From contig CAYFMF010000002.1 of NCBI GenBank assembly GCA_964344135.1, positions 25,629 through 89,628 of the forward strand: a DNA stretch of 64,000 nt, written 5' to 3'. The number at the start of each line of letters is the position of its first letter. Within the stretch, counting starts at the first letter, position 1. This document shows positions 56,735-64,000 of the stretch, in pieces. The position numbers were made by a program, and so were the translations under genes. The notes under the pieces were generated by a model, which was given only the letters and a program-made list of their open reading frames with translations, searched no databases and was not told the origin of the DNA. The stretch comes from Thiopontia sp964344135 (lineage in GTDB: Bacteria > Pseudomonadota > Gammaproteobacteria > GCF-002020875).

Positions 56735-57645
56735 TGAAAAGCAATCGACGTATTCTATTAACGGGAACGACCGGGCAGGTCGGATGGGAGTTGTGTAGAA
56801 CTCTCGCTCCACTGGGCACCATTTTGGCACCTGATCGGAATTTGCTGGATCTTTCCCGGCCCGAAAAGATTAGGGCGCAGGTTCGTGAGTGGAGACCAGA
56901 CTTGATCGTTAATCCAGCTGCCTATACTGCAGTGGATCAGGCTGAGAGCGAACATGAGATCGCATTTCAGATCAATTCTGATGCACCGAGAGTACTGGCT
57001 GAAGAGGCGTCGAAGCTCAGTATACCCCTTGTCCACTACTCAACAGACTATGTCTTCGATGGGGAGAAGAAAACCCCCTACAGTGAGGACGATGAACCCA
57101 ATCCGCTCAATGTCTATGGAGAGAGCAAGCTGTTGGGTGAGAGGCATGTTCAGGAAAATACAGAGCAATATCTGATTCTTCGGGCCAGTTGGGTCTATGG
57201 ATTACGCGGTAAAAATTTTCTGACTACGATGTTGCGGCTCTTTCAGGAGAGAGAAGAGATACAAGTCGTTGATGACCAGACAGGTGCTCCAACCTGGTCC
57301 AGGATGGTGGCTGAGGCTAGTGCGATCATTCTGAGCCAACTCATCAATCGTGGGAATGATGAGTCTCGATGGGGGCTTTATCACTTGAGCGCTTCTGGAC
57401 AAACGAGTTGGTTTGGGTTTGCAGAGAAAATTCTCGAAGAGGCTCAATTGGGTCATTTGGGAGGCGACCTGAATGGCCATTTACCCAAGCTTGTCCCAAT
57501 TGCCGCTAGCGAATATCCATTGCCTGCTGAGCGACCCAAATTTTCACTCCTCTTCACTGAAAAAATTATTCGTCAATTTGGTGTGAGACTGCCAGGCTGG
57601 AATAAACAGACAGAGCTGACAGGAATGGGAGCAGAAGCGTGTTGA
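56734..57645 (+). CDS. rfbD: dTDP-4-dehydrorhamnose reductase
   Basis: RfbD (RmlD) completes dTDP-L-rhamnose. The 303-residue protein has ILLTGTTGQVGWELCRTL at the start, NPAAYTAVDQAE near residue 61, VHYSTDYVFDGEKKTPYSE near residue 100 and NVYGESKLLGE near residue 126 (Tyr-Lys pair). The four rhamnose genes form a tight coupled set in the order B-A-C-D, and the next gene, a putative polymerase, starts within the rfbD stop. Confidence 0.97.
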   Translation: MKSNRRILLTGTTGQVGWELCRTLAPLGTILAPDRNLLDLSRPEKIRAQVREWRPDLIVNPAAYTAVDQAESEHEIAFQINSDAPRVLAEEASKLSIPLVHYSTDYVFDGEKKTPYSEDDEPNPLNVYGESKLLGERHVQENTEQYLILRASWVYGLRGKNFLTTMLRLFQEREEIQVVDDQTGAPTWSRMVAEASAIILSQLINRGNDESRWGLYHLSASGQTSWFGFAEKILEEAQLGHLGGDLNGHLPKLVPIAASEYPLPAERPKFSLLFTEKIIRQFGVRLPGWNKQTELTGMGAEAC

Positions 57646-59003
57646 TGCATAGGTCGGTAGCTGTGTTGAGCGTTGTTTTATCGCTGTTGTTGGGAGTGAT
57701 TCTGTTTCTATACCCTGTTCCAGGTACGGGTGGAATTCGTAATCTCCTTTTCCTCTCTGTTCTTGTTGTATTGGCATTTATCTGGCGTCTTGCCAGTACA
57801 GAACATCAATCGAAGTTGAGTGGCCCTGACTGGACGTATCTCTCTCCAGTCACTCTTTTGTTGATCTTGACAGGATGGCTTGTGATTCAAATTACACTCT
57901 TTGGAACAGGTCGTGTTGAGTCTTTCAATAATCTTCTTGAGGAGTGGATTCTGGGAGGGATTGTCTTTTCCTGGTTGACTTGGGTTGTGGCTAGATTCTC
58001 TTCAGATGAGAGTGAGGATAATCGTGGGAGCTTGCTTCTTACTCTAATGGCCATTGCTGTTGCTGGTCATGTTGTCTGGCTCTTCTGGTATCAAATTCCA
58101 GTTTGGCAGGGTAGTGGAAACTATCCCTACGGATCAAGCCCATATGCGCAGAGAGATTTTATCTCTTTCCCTGTCAATCTTGCTTTTGTTGTTCTGATTG
58201 CTGATCTTTCTACTCGTGTCATGCTGAAAAAGAGGGTATTGCGGATTTCTGTTTGGGTCTCAACAGTGTTGATGATACTTTCGTTAGCTGCAATTATTGT
58301 ATTGAATACACGCAATGGTGTGCTTTCTGCATTGGCAGCAATGATGCTATTGGTGATCATGGTTTGGTTTGGCCGCTGGAAAAGGGGTCAACAAAAGAAG
58401 GCTGTATCAATGATTGCTGTGCCGCTACTCATTATGGCTATCCTTTCAATAGGGTCATTAGGCACAGATGGCAGGTGGGCTGGTTTCCTTGAAACAGTCG
58501 AGATTGCAACAGATATTGAAAATAACAAGTATTGGCTGGATAGCGGTAAATATTCCCAGCCAACAACCAATTCTGGAAAGAGTGTAGAAGGCTCTGCCTA
58601 TCTCAGAATTGCATGGGGAATGGTTGCTATTAAGGGAATCAAGAAGCACCCACTCGGATATGGGTATGGGCAGGGAGCATTCGGAAAATATATTGAGGAG
58701 GAATATGGATATGAAAACTGGGTAAGTAGCCATAGTGGAATCCTCGACTTCACACTCGCGAATGGTATACCGGCCACAGTTCTTTGGGTTATTTTTCTAT
58801 TTACACTTCTTCGGATTGGGTGGATGTCATTTGTTCGTGGAAACCCACATGGAGTGTTGTTGGCCTTGATGCTTGCAAACTTCTTTACCAGAACCGTGCT
58901 GGATGGCCATTTCGGAGGTTTCCGATTAAAGATGTTTGCCCTGTTGATGGGCGCTATCTACTATCTGGCAACAAGGCCTACAAGAAATGTTGACCCAACT
59001 TAA
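57645..59003 (+). CDS. O-antigen polymerase/ligase family membrane protein (Wzy-like)
   Basis: The 452-residue protein has about eleven hydrophobic segments. A long periplasmic loop near residues 285-345 carries SAYLRIAWGMVAIKGIKKHP, GYGYGQGAFGKYI and the SSHSGILDFTLANGIPATVL stretch, which fits the H-x(6)-G Wzy_C-type motif of the O-antigen ligase family. With a WaaL-like protein at 52900 in the same locus, this one is perhaps the O-antigen polymerase, but the two roles cannot be told apart by sequence alone. It overlaps rfbD by one base and the next glycosyltransferase by 17 nt. The AT-rich codon use is unlike that of the core genes. Confidence 0.8.
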   Translation: MHRSVAVLSVVLSLLLGVILFLYPVPGTGGIRNLLFLSVLVVLAFIWRLASTEHQSKLSGPDWTYLSPVTLLLILTGWLVIQITLFGTGRVESFNNLLEEWILGGIVFSWLTWVVARFSSDESEDNRGSLLLTLMAIAVAGHVVWLFWYQIPVWQGSGNYPYGSSPYAQRDFISFPVNLAFVVLIADLSTRVMLKKRVLRISVWVSTVLMILSLAAIIVLNTRNGVLSALAAMMLLVIMVWFGRWKRGQQKKAVSMIAVPLLIMAILSIGSLGTDGRWAGFLETVEIATDIENNKYWLDSGKYSQPTTNSGKSVEGSAYLRIAWGMVAIKGIKKHPLGYGYGQGAFGKYIEEEYGYENWVSSHSGILDFTLANGIPATVLWVIFLFTLLRIGWMSFVRGNPHGVLLALMLANFFTRTVLDGHFGGFRLKMFALLMGAIYYLATRPTRNVDPT

Positions 59004-60093
59004 TCTGCAGCCATATTTCGGTGGAGGGGAGGTCTATACCGCTTTTCTCTGTAGAGCACTTGATCTGCTTGGGGAGCCAACCAGGTTGATTGTTCATCCT
59101 CAAGCCAGTTATTGGGAGGCGCTCTCGCTTCCTCCTAATACCGAATTAATCATCGCTGACCTTGCACAAGTGGGCCAGTCTCTTACAGACCAAGATCGAT
59201 GGTTATTAGGACATGGACCATTACCGAGGGGATTACTTGATCGAAAGCGCCTCTGTACGGCCATTGCCCATATGCCTATACAGGAGCGTAGCCCAGAACC
59301 ATATCGTAACCACGATATGGTATTTCCAGTTTCCAACTGGGTACAAAGAGGGTTAGTGGATGCGGGGCTTCCGACCTGGGGTGATCCACTTTATGGTGTT
59401 GCTGATCTGGAGAAACGAGACCTTGGCCTGGAGATCAAGAAAACCAGCCGATATGATTGGGATTATCGAAAAGTACGTGATCACCTACTGGGCAGGCTAG
59501 AGCCACTGGTTGAGCCTTTTTTGAGCCATCCTCAATTTGAGCGAAAGGGTGAAATGACAATAGGAGTAGTTTCAAGAATTACGCCGATCAAGCAGTTTCC
59601 ATTACTTTTTTCTGTATTGAGCCCGGTTCTTGAAAAATATCCCCAGATTAATATTGAGATCTTTGGTAGTGGTGGATTTGCATCCATACGAGATTTGGAT
59701 CAGGCAGTTAGATCGTTCAAGGATAGAGTCCGGTTTTGGGGGCACCAGAAAGATATTGCTGGTGTTTATCAAAAATTAGACTACCTGATGACAGGGTTAC
59801 CAGAAAAGGAGGCACTTGGTCTTAATGTGATTGAGGCGCAAGCAAGTGGTGTGCCGGTATTGGCACCCAATGCGGAACCTTTTGCAGAGACTATTGTTGA
59901 TAATGTAACAGGTTTCCTCTATAAGGATCCACGTGTTGATAATGGAAAGGAATTTAGTAAGTTGCTGCAAAAGCTGCTCTCTTTATCAAGTAAACCAGAT
60001 CCATGTGATGCAGTAGATCACCTCAATCGATTCTCATTAGAGTCATTTGCAGGTCGATTAGATCCGATATTGTCATGGGCAAACAGAGGTTGA
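58987..60093 (+). CDS. Family 4 glycosyltransferase
   Basis: The 368-residue protein shows the GT-B layout of GT4 enzymes: NLQPYFGGGEVYTAFLCRAL at the N-terminus resembles the acceptor-binding glycine loop, GVVSRITPIKQFPLLFSVL near residue 193 begins the C-terminal domain, and the donor-binding part has MTGLPEKEALGLNVIEAQA near residue 267 (the E-x7-E motif) followed by SGVPVLAPNAEPFAETIVDN. It would transfer a sugar to the growing O-unit at the cytoplasmic face of the membrane; donor and acceptor are unknown. The start overlaps the polymerase gene by 17 nt. Confidence 0.85.
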   Translation: MLTQLNLQPYFGGGEVYTAFLCRALDLLGEPTRLIVHPQASYWEALSLPPNTELIIADLAQVGQSLTDQDRWLLGHGPLPRGLLDRKRLCTAIAHMPIQERSPEPYRNHDMVFPVSNWVQRGLVDAGLPTWGDPLYGVADLEKRDLGLEIKKTSRYDWDYRKVRDHLLGRLEPLVEPFLSHPQFERKGEMTIGVVSRITPIKQFPLLFSVLSPVLEKYPQINIEIFGSGGFASIRDLDQAVRSFKDRVRFWGHQKDIAGVYQKLDYLMTGLPEKEALGLNVIEAQASGVPVLAPNAEPFAETIVDNVTGFLYKDPRVDNGKEFSKLLQKLLSLSSKPDPCDAVDHLNRFSLESFAGRLDPILSWANRG

Positions 60094-60098
60094 TAATA

Positions 60099-61073
60099 GT
60101 GAAAGTTCTGGTAACTGGTGGTGCAGGATATATTGGTTCCCATATGGTCAAGACTCTAATTGAGGCAGATCATCAGGTTACCGTATTGGATAATTTATCT
60201 AATGGGTATAGAGATGCTGTTCATCCAGAAGCTGAATTTATCCTCGGAGATTTGGAAAACAAGGAAGTTATTTATAGGGTTTTTGAACAGGAATTTGATG
60301 GGGTAATCCATTTTGCATCTTTTATTCAGGTAGGCGAATCGGTTATTGACCCCGGCATGTACTACCATAACAATGTGTGTAATACATTAAACCTACTCGA
60401 TGTAATGGTTAAGGCAGGTTGTTTTCACCTGATTTTCTCTTCAACTGCAGCTATATTTGGTAACCCGAAAAACCTTTTAATTGATGAGTTGCACCCAACA
60501 AGCCCAATCAATCCATATGGACGTAGCAAGTGGATAGTTGAGGGCGTACTAAAAGACTATGAGATTGCCTATGGTCTCAAGAGTATCTGCTTGCGTTACT
60601 TCAATGCTGCTGGTGCTGCACCTGATGGGAGTCTAGGTGAAAGGCATAATCCTGAAACACACCTTATACCACTTGTTCTGAAGACTGCTTTAGGGCAACG
60701 CCCCTCTATTGAAATTTATGGCAATGACTATAGGACGCCAGATGGTACATGTATACGGGACTATATACATGTCATAGATCTTTGTGAAGCTCATATGCTA
60801 GCACTATATCAGCTAATAAAAACAGGAAAGAGTAGTTCCTACAATCTTGGAAATGGAAATGGTTTTTCTGTGAAAGAGATCATCAAGGTGGCAGAAAAAG
60901 TTACTGGTAACAAAATTCCTACTAGAATCGCTACACGAAGAGCAGGTGATCCTGACCGGCTGGTATCAAATCCAAAACGAGCTATTGATGAGTTAGGGTG
61001 GAGGCCTCGTTACAATTCGTTGGAGCAAATTATCTCAGATGCATGGCGATGGGTGAAAAAAGGTGTGAGATGA
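60099..61073 (+). CDS. galE: UDP-glucose 4-epimerase
   Basis: GalE converts UDP-glucose and UDP-galactose. I start at the GTG at 60099 (324 aa, VKVLVTGGAGYIGSHMVKTL), because it follows the previous stop; an ATG at 60075 overlaps that gene. VLDNLSNGYRDAVH, FSSTAAIFGNP near residue 117 and the Tyr of NPYGRSKWIVEGVL near residue 142 are classical, as is LRYFNAAGAAPDGSLGERH near residue 165. AAIFG replaces the more common AAVYG. It supplies galactose for the O-antigen or related polymers. Confidence 0.92.
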   Translation: MKVLVTGGAGYIGSHMVKTLIEADHQVTVLDNLSNGYRDAVHPEAEFILGDLENKEVIYRVFEQEFDGVIHFASFIQVGESVIDPGMYYHNNVCNTLNLLDVMVKAGCFHLIFSSTAAIFGNPKNLLIDELHPTSPINPYGRSKWIVEGVLKDYEIAYGLKSICLRYFNAAGAAPDGSLGERHNPETHLIPLVLKTALGQRPSIEIYGNDYRTPDGTCIRDYIHVIDLCEAHMLALYQLIKTGKSSSYNLGNGNGFSVKEIIKVAEKVTGNKIPTRIATRRAGDPDRLVSNPKRAIDELGWRPRYNSLEQIISDAWRWVKKGVR

Positions 61074-62101
61074 AATACCCTTCCGCTGGACAGAGAATGA
61101 AATTTCTTGTAATCAGGCGTGATAATATCGGGGACCTGGTCTGCACAACTCCTCTTTTTGCAGCACTGCGTAAGAAGTTCCCTGACGCAGTGATTTCAGC
61201 ATTTGTGAATAGCTATAATGCACCAGTCCTTGACGGTAACCCAAATATAGACCAGGTATTTATTTATAAAAAGGCAAAACATAGGAAGTCCGGAGAGTCG
61301 AAGGTAGCAGTATGGGTGTCTACATTGAAGTTGGTCTCACATTTACGTAGAAAACATTGGGATTATGCGATTGTTGCCACTACAGCCTATTCCAAGTCAG
61401 CACTGAAGTTTGCACGAGGGGTAAAATCAAGAAGGATTATTGCATTTGCTCCAAGAGATAAAAAAATCAGTGATCCAGTTGACCCATTTCTGATTGATGG
61501 GTTGCATGAGACAGAGGCTGTTTTTCAACTGCTGAAGCCGCTAGATATTTTTTCTAGGCCTGGTCCGGTCGAGGTGTTTGCCAAGAATGTGTTGAGCAAT
61601 AATTTACCCGAAGTGGTCAGGCCTGTTCAGAGGTTGGTGGGGCTGCATATCTCGGCAAGAAAAAAGAATCAGCGCTGGTCCGTTGAAAACTTTGCTAGAC
61701 TTGCGCACCAACTTCATAAAATGTATAAGGATAGTTTCCTAGTCTTCTGGTCTCCAGGGCCGTCAGATCACCCTCAACACCCAGGTGATGACAAAAATGC
61801 AGAGCGGATGAATCTACTCTGTAATGACATTCCGCTCACGCTCTATCCTACAGAAAACCTAGAAGAGTTGATCAACGGACTCTCACTTTGTGACTATATT
61901 ATCTGCTCAGATGGGGGGGGCATGCATCTGGCGGCTGGATTGGGGAAACCCATTGTCTGTCTCTTTGGGAACTCAAGCATCACTCGCTGGCATCCATGGG
62001 GAGTTCCATATGAGTTGCTGCAAAATAAGAGCAAGCTCGTGCGGGATCTAAGTGTAGAGGATGTACGGTCTTCTGTTAAAGACTTGCTGGAGAGGGTTTG
62101 A
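61070..62101 (+). CDS. Family 9 glycosyltransferase (heptosyltransferase-like)
   Basis: The 343-residue frame starts with the ATG at 61070, overlapping the galE stop; a second in-frame ATG at 61097 gives MKFLVIRRDNIGDLVCTTPL, the canonical GT9 start, and may be the real one. The donor-binding region is SDGGGMHLAAGLGKPIVCLF near residue 279, where heptosyltransferases have DSG. RLVGLHISARKKNQRWSVEN near residue 185 replaces the usual PG motif. It is diverged from WaaC and WaaF of the same window and probably adds another sugar to core or O-antigen. Confidence 0.85.
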   Translation: MKYPSAGQRMKFLVIRRDNIGDLVCTTPLFAALRKKFPDAVISAFVNSYNAPVLDGNPNIDQVFIYKKAKHRKSGESKVAVWVSTLKLVSHLRRKHWDYAIVATTAYSKSALKFARGVKSRRIIAFAPRDKKISDPVDPFLIDGLHETEAVFQLLKPLDIFSRPGPVEVFAKNVLSNNLPEVVRPVQRLVGLHISARKKNQRWSVENFARLAHQLHKMYKDSFLVFWSPGPSDHPQHPGDDKNAERMNLLCNDIPLTLYPTENLEELINGLSLCDYIICSDGGGMHLAAGLGKPIVCLFGNSSITRWHPWGVPYELLQNKSKLVRDLSVEDVRSSVKDLLERV

Positions 62102-62104
62102 AAA

Positions 62105-62127
62105 CTTAACTTATGTCACATGTTAAG
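62105..62127. terminator. Hairpin between convergent glycosyltransferase genes
   Basis: CTTAAC-(TT)-ATGT-C-ACAT-GTTAAG (62105-62127) forms a ten-pair stem with a two-base bulge. It lies in the 31 bp between the GT9 and GT17-like stops. No T-run follows, so termination would be weak or Rho-dependent. Confidence 0.45.
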
Positions 62128-62132
62128 CGTAA

Positions 62133-62975
62133 CTACAACGATTCATGGATCATCGAAGAGAACCGTTCTTTGTTTGATGTCAGGTATTTTGGGTAAGAGT
62201 TATCTATCTCGACGAACTTGAGTTTCATATCTTCTCTACCAAATAGATCTTCTCCCTTCTTAATTGCACGCAGAATGTTAGAAGTATTATTGAAGGTGCT
62301 GTTGTCATACTCATCATGTGCAAAAGAGGATATTTTTTCCATGATTTTTGTTGCTCCGCCAAGGTATGAGAAATGCCATCCACCTTTTTTAATATAGGCA
62401 TTTAGTCCTATAGCTCTTCTTAATCGGTGCTTGAGATTGTTACGTTTCTTCTCATTACGAGTTGGGTATCCGATTGGAACAGGGTAACTACGAATCCACT
62501 GAGGGCTAATAAGGTCTTTGAAAAATATCATTTTTGCTGCTTTCCACGTAACTCCAACAGCTTTACAGTTGAAATAGTAGTAGTACAAATCCATCATAAA
62601 AAACTTTATTCCAGAATGGTTCTTGTATTTTTCTACAGATTCCGCGCGGACAATCTCATCAATATCTGAGATTATTATTGAGTCATCAGGTGAACAGTTG
62701 GATAAGCCGCTCATAATAGCATTCCGTTGATGGTTCTCCAGAACCCATCGGTTTTCTGGATCCTTTGGAAAGTCATCGACAATAATATGAATGATTTTTG
62801 GAAGAAATTCATGGAATCGCTCCTTGTTTTCATCAAAAAAGAGCGGCTTTGGCTTATTAGAGTGTGTATGGGTTGCCTCAACGAGTACAAAATAGTCAAC
62901 AACACCGGATAGTTCGTGCAGGCGTAGCTCAAGAAGATCAAGCTCATTAAAAAAAGTAAAGCAGTCGTATACCAT
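62133..62975 (-). CDS. Family 17-like glycosyltransferase
   Basis: The ATG at 62975 gives 280 residues beginning MVYDCFTFFNELDLLELRLH, the hallmark of GT17, the family of animal beta-1,4-mannosyl-glycoprotein N-acetylglucosaminyltransferase (MGAT3). VDYFVLVEATHTHSNKPKPL near residue 26, NHQRNAIMSGLSNCSPDD near residue 81, IISDIDEIVR (the D-x-D site) near residue 100 and the GWHFSYLGGATKIMEKISSF region near residue 205 complete the family pattern. Bacterial members occur in surface-polysaccharide clusters; sugar and acceptor are unknown here. It follows UXS on the minus strand by 14 bp. Confidence 0.85.
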   Translation of the reverse strand: MVYDCFTFFNELDLLELRLHELSGVVDYFVLVEATHTHSNKPKPLFFDENKERFHEFLPKIIHIIVDDFPKDPENRWVLENHQRNAIMSGLSNCSPDDSIIISDIDEIVRAESVEKYKNHSGIKFFMMDLYYYYFNCKAVGVTWKAAKMIFFKDLISPQWIRSYPVPIGYPTRNEKKRNNLKHRLRRAIGLNAYIKKGGWHFSYLGGATKIMEKISSFAHDEYDNSTFNNTSNILRAIKKGEDLFGREDMKLKFVEIDNSYPKYLTSNKERFSSMIHESL

Positions 62976-62989
62976 TGGTGATAATAAGA

Positions 62990-63928
62990 TCAATCTGATG
63001 TTAAATTTTTAAAATATCCAATAGTCTCTTTCAGGCCGTCATTTAAGTCCACTTTTGGTTTCCATCCAAGACTATTTGTTGCCAGAGATATATCGGGTTG
63101 TCGTTGCTTTGGGTCATCTGATGGAAGAGGTTTATGAATAAGTTTAGATCGACCTCCAGTAAGGGATAGAATCTGCTCAGCCAGTTCTAGCATTGAAAAT
63201 TCACAGGGATTTCCCATGTTAACAGGGCCGGTGAAGTCAGAATTGCTCTCCATCATATCAATAAAGCCATCAACCATATCATCGATATAGCAAAAACTGC
63301 GCGTCTGTGTACCATCTCCATAGATGGTGATGTCCTCACCGTTTAGTGCCTGCATGATAAAATTACTAACAACTCGCCCATCATCTGGCCGCATTCTGGG
63401 ACCATAGGTATTGAATATACGGATTATCTTGATTTCAAGGTTATGCTGTCGATAGTAATCAAAAAACAGGGTTTCAGCACACCGTTTTCCCTCATCATAA
63501 CAACTTCTAATACCTACGGGGTTTACTCGCCCCCAGTACTCTTCTGGTTGCGGATGTAGTTCCGGGTCACCGTAGACCTCACTTGTAGAAGCTTGCAGAA
63601 TTCGTGCGCCTGTTCTTTTTGCAAGCCCAAGCATGTTGATCGCTCCATGAACACTGGTTTTTGTTGTTTGAACCGGATCATGTTGGTAGTGGATGGGGCT
63701 GGCAGGGCATGCGAGATTGAAGATATAGTCAACCTCAACGTAGAGTGGAAAAGTTACATCGTGCCTGAGGATCTCAAAATTTGGGTTACCAATTAGGTGA
63801 GCAACATTTTGCTTTGTCCCAGTAAAAAAATTGTCAACACAGATTACATCATGACCCTGCTCAACCATTCGATCACAGAGGTGTGAACCAATAAAACCCG
63901 CACCTCCTGTAATGAGAATCCTATCCAC
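62990..63928 (-). CDS. UDP-glucuronate decarboxylase (UDP-xylose synthase)
   Basis: The 312-residue extended SDR has RILITGGAGFIGSHLCDRMV, NLACPASPIHYQHDPVQTTK near residue 72, ASTSEVYGDPELHPQPEEYW near residue 112, NPVGIRSCYDEGKRCAE near residue 135 (Tyr-Lys pair) and GPRMRPDDGRVVSNFI near residue 174. These are the signatures of UXS, which turns UDP-glucuronate into UDP-xylose by way of the 4-keto sugar. It starts with GTG behind AAAGGAA. Ugd (44518) can supply the substrate, so xylose is a likely component of a surface glycan here. Confidence 0.92.
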   Translation of the reverse strand: MDRILITGGAGFIGSHLCDRMVEQGHDVICVDNFFTGTKQNVAHLIGNPNFEILRHDVTFPLYVEVDYIFNLACPASPIHYQHDPVQTTKTSVHGAINMLGLAKRTGARILQASTSEVYGDPELHPQPEEYWGRVNPVGIRSCYDEGKRCAETLFFDYYRQHNLEIKIIRIFNTYGPRMRPDDGRVVSNFIMQALNGEDITIYGDGTQTRSFCYIDDMVDGFIDMMESNSDFTGPVNMGNPCEFSMLELAEQILSLTGGRSKLIHKPLPSDDPKQRQPDISLATNSLGWKPKVDLNDGLKETIGYFKNLTSD

Positions 63929-63948
63929 GCGTATTCCTTTTTATATCT

Positions 63949-63990
63949 AAGTAATCCTGAGGAAAGTGCTCAATATCTTACGGATTACTT
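63949..63990. repeat. Inverted repeat upstream of the UDP-xylose synthase gene
   Basis: AAGTAATCC (63949-63957) and GGATTACTT (63982-63990) are a perfect 9-bp inverted repeat with a 24-bp spacer, followed on the plus strand by a T-rich run to the window edge. It could be a terminator for a rightward transcript, or an operator of the leftward UXS operon. The edge prevents a decision. Confidence 0.4.
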
Positions 63991-64000
63991 TTCTTTTCTG

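Overview
The window looks like a chromosomal segment of a gammaproteobacterium with high-GC core genes. Reasons: the rpsU-yqeY-dnaG-rpoD operon with tsaD divergent to it and a tRNA-Ile(CAU) downstream, the pilQ-aroK-aroB order, ftsY next to rpoH, rsmD-coaD, folB-folK, and a heptose-based LPS core locus. An NAD(P)-linked group 3b-type [NiFe] hydrogenase and a heptaheme cytochrome would suit a sulfur- or hydrogen-using chemolithotroph of the Chromatiales kind; that assignment is an inference from style and gene content only.

Layout. 1-6.3 kb: hydrogenase island, with hypA-hypB-hypC leftward (hypC cut by the window edge) and, divergently, a small HupE-like membrane protein, beta, gamma, delta and alpha hydrogenase subunits and a maturation protease. 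6.3-10.9 kb: pilQ-aroK-aroB-dgt leftward, without pilMNOP. 11-15.4 kb: tsaC, two helix-turn-helix proteins, a secreted protein made of six 71-residue repeats, a tRNA-Ile(CAU) gene split by a group I intron, and an HNH endonuclease gene divergent from it. 15.4-20 kb: the macromolecular synthesis operon. 20-29.8 kb: ComEA-like protein, tsaD, plsY, folate genes, uppP, vanZ-like, cca, an NDUFA9-like reductase and rpoH, whose promoter is overlapped by a perfect CIRCE operator. 29.9-38.9 kb: ftsY, a parvulin and a heptaheme lipoprotein leftward, then an M16 peptidase pair, rsmD and coaD rightward. 38.9-44.4 kb: ferredoxin, S24-like protein, mutM, a hydantoinase-type ATPase, rpmB-rpmG, ilvE. 44.5-64 kb: cell-surface polysaccharide region: ugd and UDP-glucuronate epimerase, the complete ADP-heptose pathway (gmhA, hldE, hldD) with heptosyltransferases waaF and waaC, a WaaE-like transferase, two O-antigen ligase/polymerase proteins, dTDP-rhamnose genes rfbBACD, several glycosyltransferases, galE and UDP-xylose synthase. 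From about 53 kb the DNA becomes AT-richer, as is usual for O-antigen loci.

How genes work together: HypA/B/C and the protease mature the hydrogenase; HrcA (not in the window) probably represses rpoH through CIRCE; Ugd, the 4-epimerase and UXS would give UDP-GlcA, UDP-GalA and UDP-Xyl; RfbBACD gives dTDP-rhamnose; the heptose genes and WaaF/WaaC build the inner core to which WaaL would ligate O-antigen.

Most notable signals: the group I intron in tRNA-Ile(CAU) with an HNH gene whose start overlaps the tRNA promoter; two copies of a nested palindrome of about 85-89 bp with compensatory changes, each ending about 17 nt before a start codon; the tandem-repeat secreted protein; the CIRCE-rpoH promoter; and the heptaheme lipoprotein with its own parvulin. 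I see no CRISPR array, rRNA, prophage or insertion sequence with a transposase. All calls are by eye; no database search was run.
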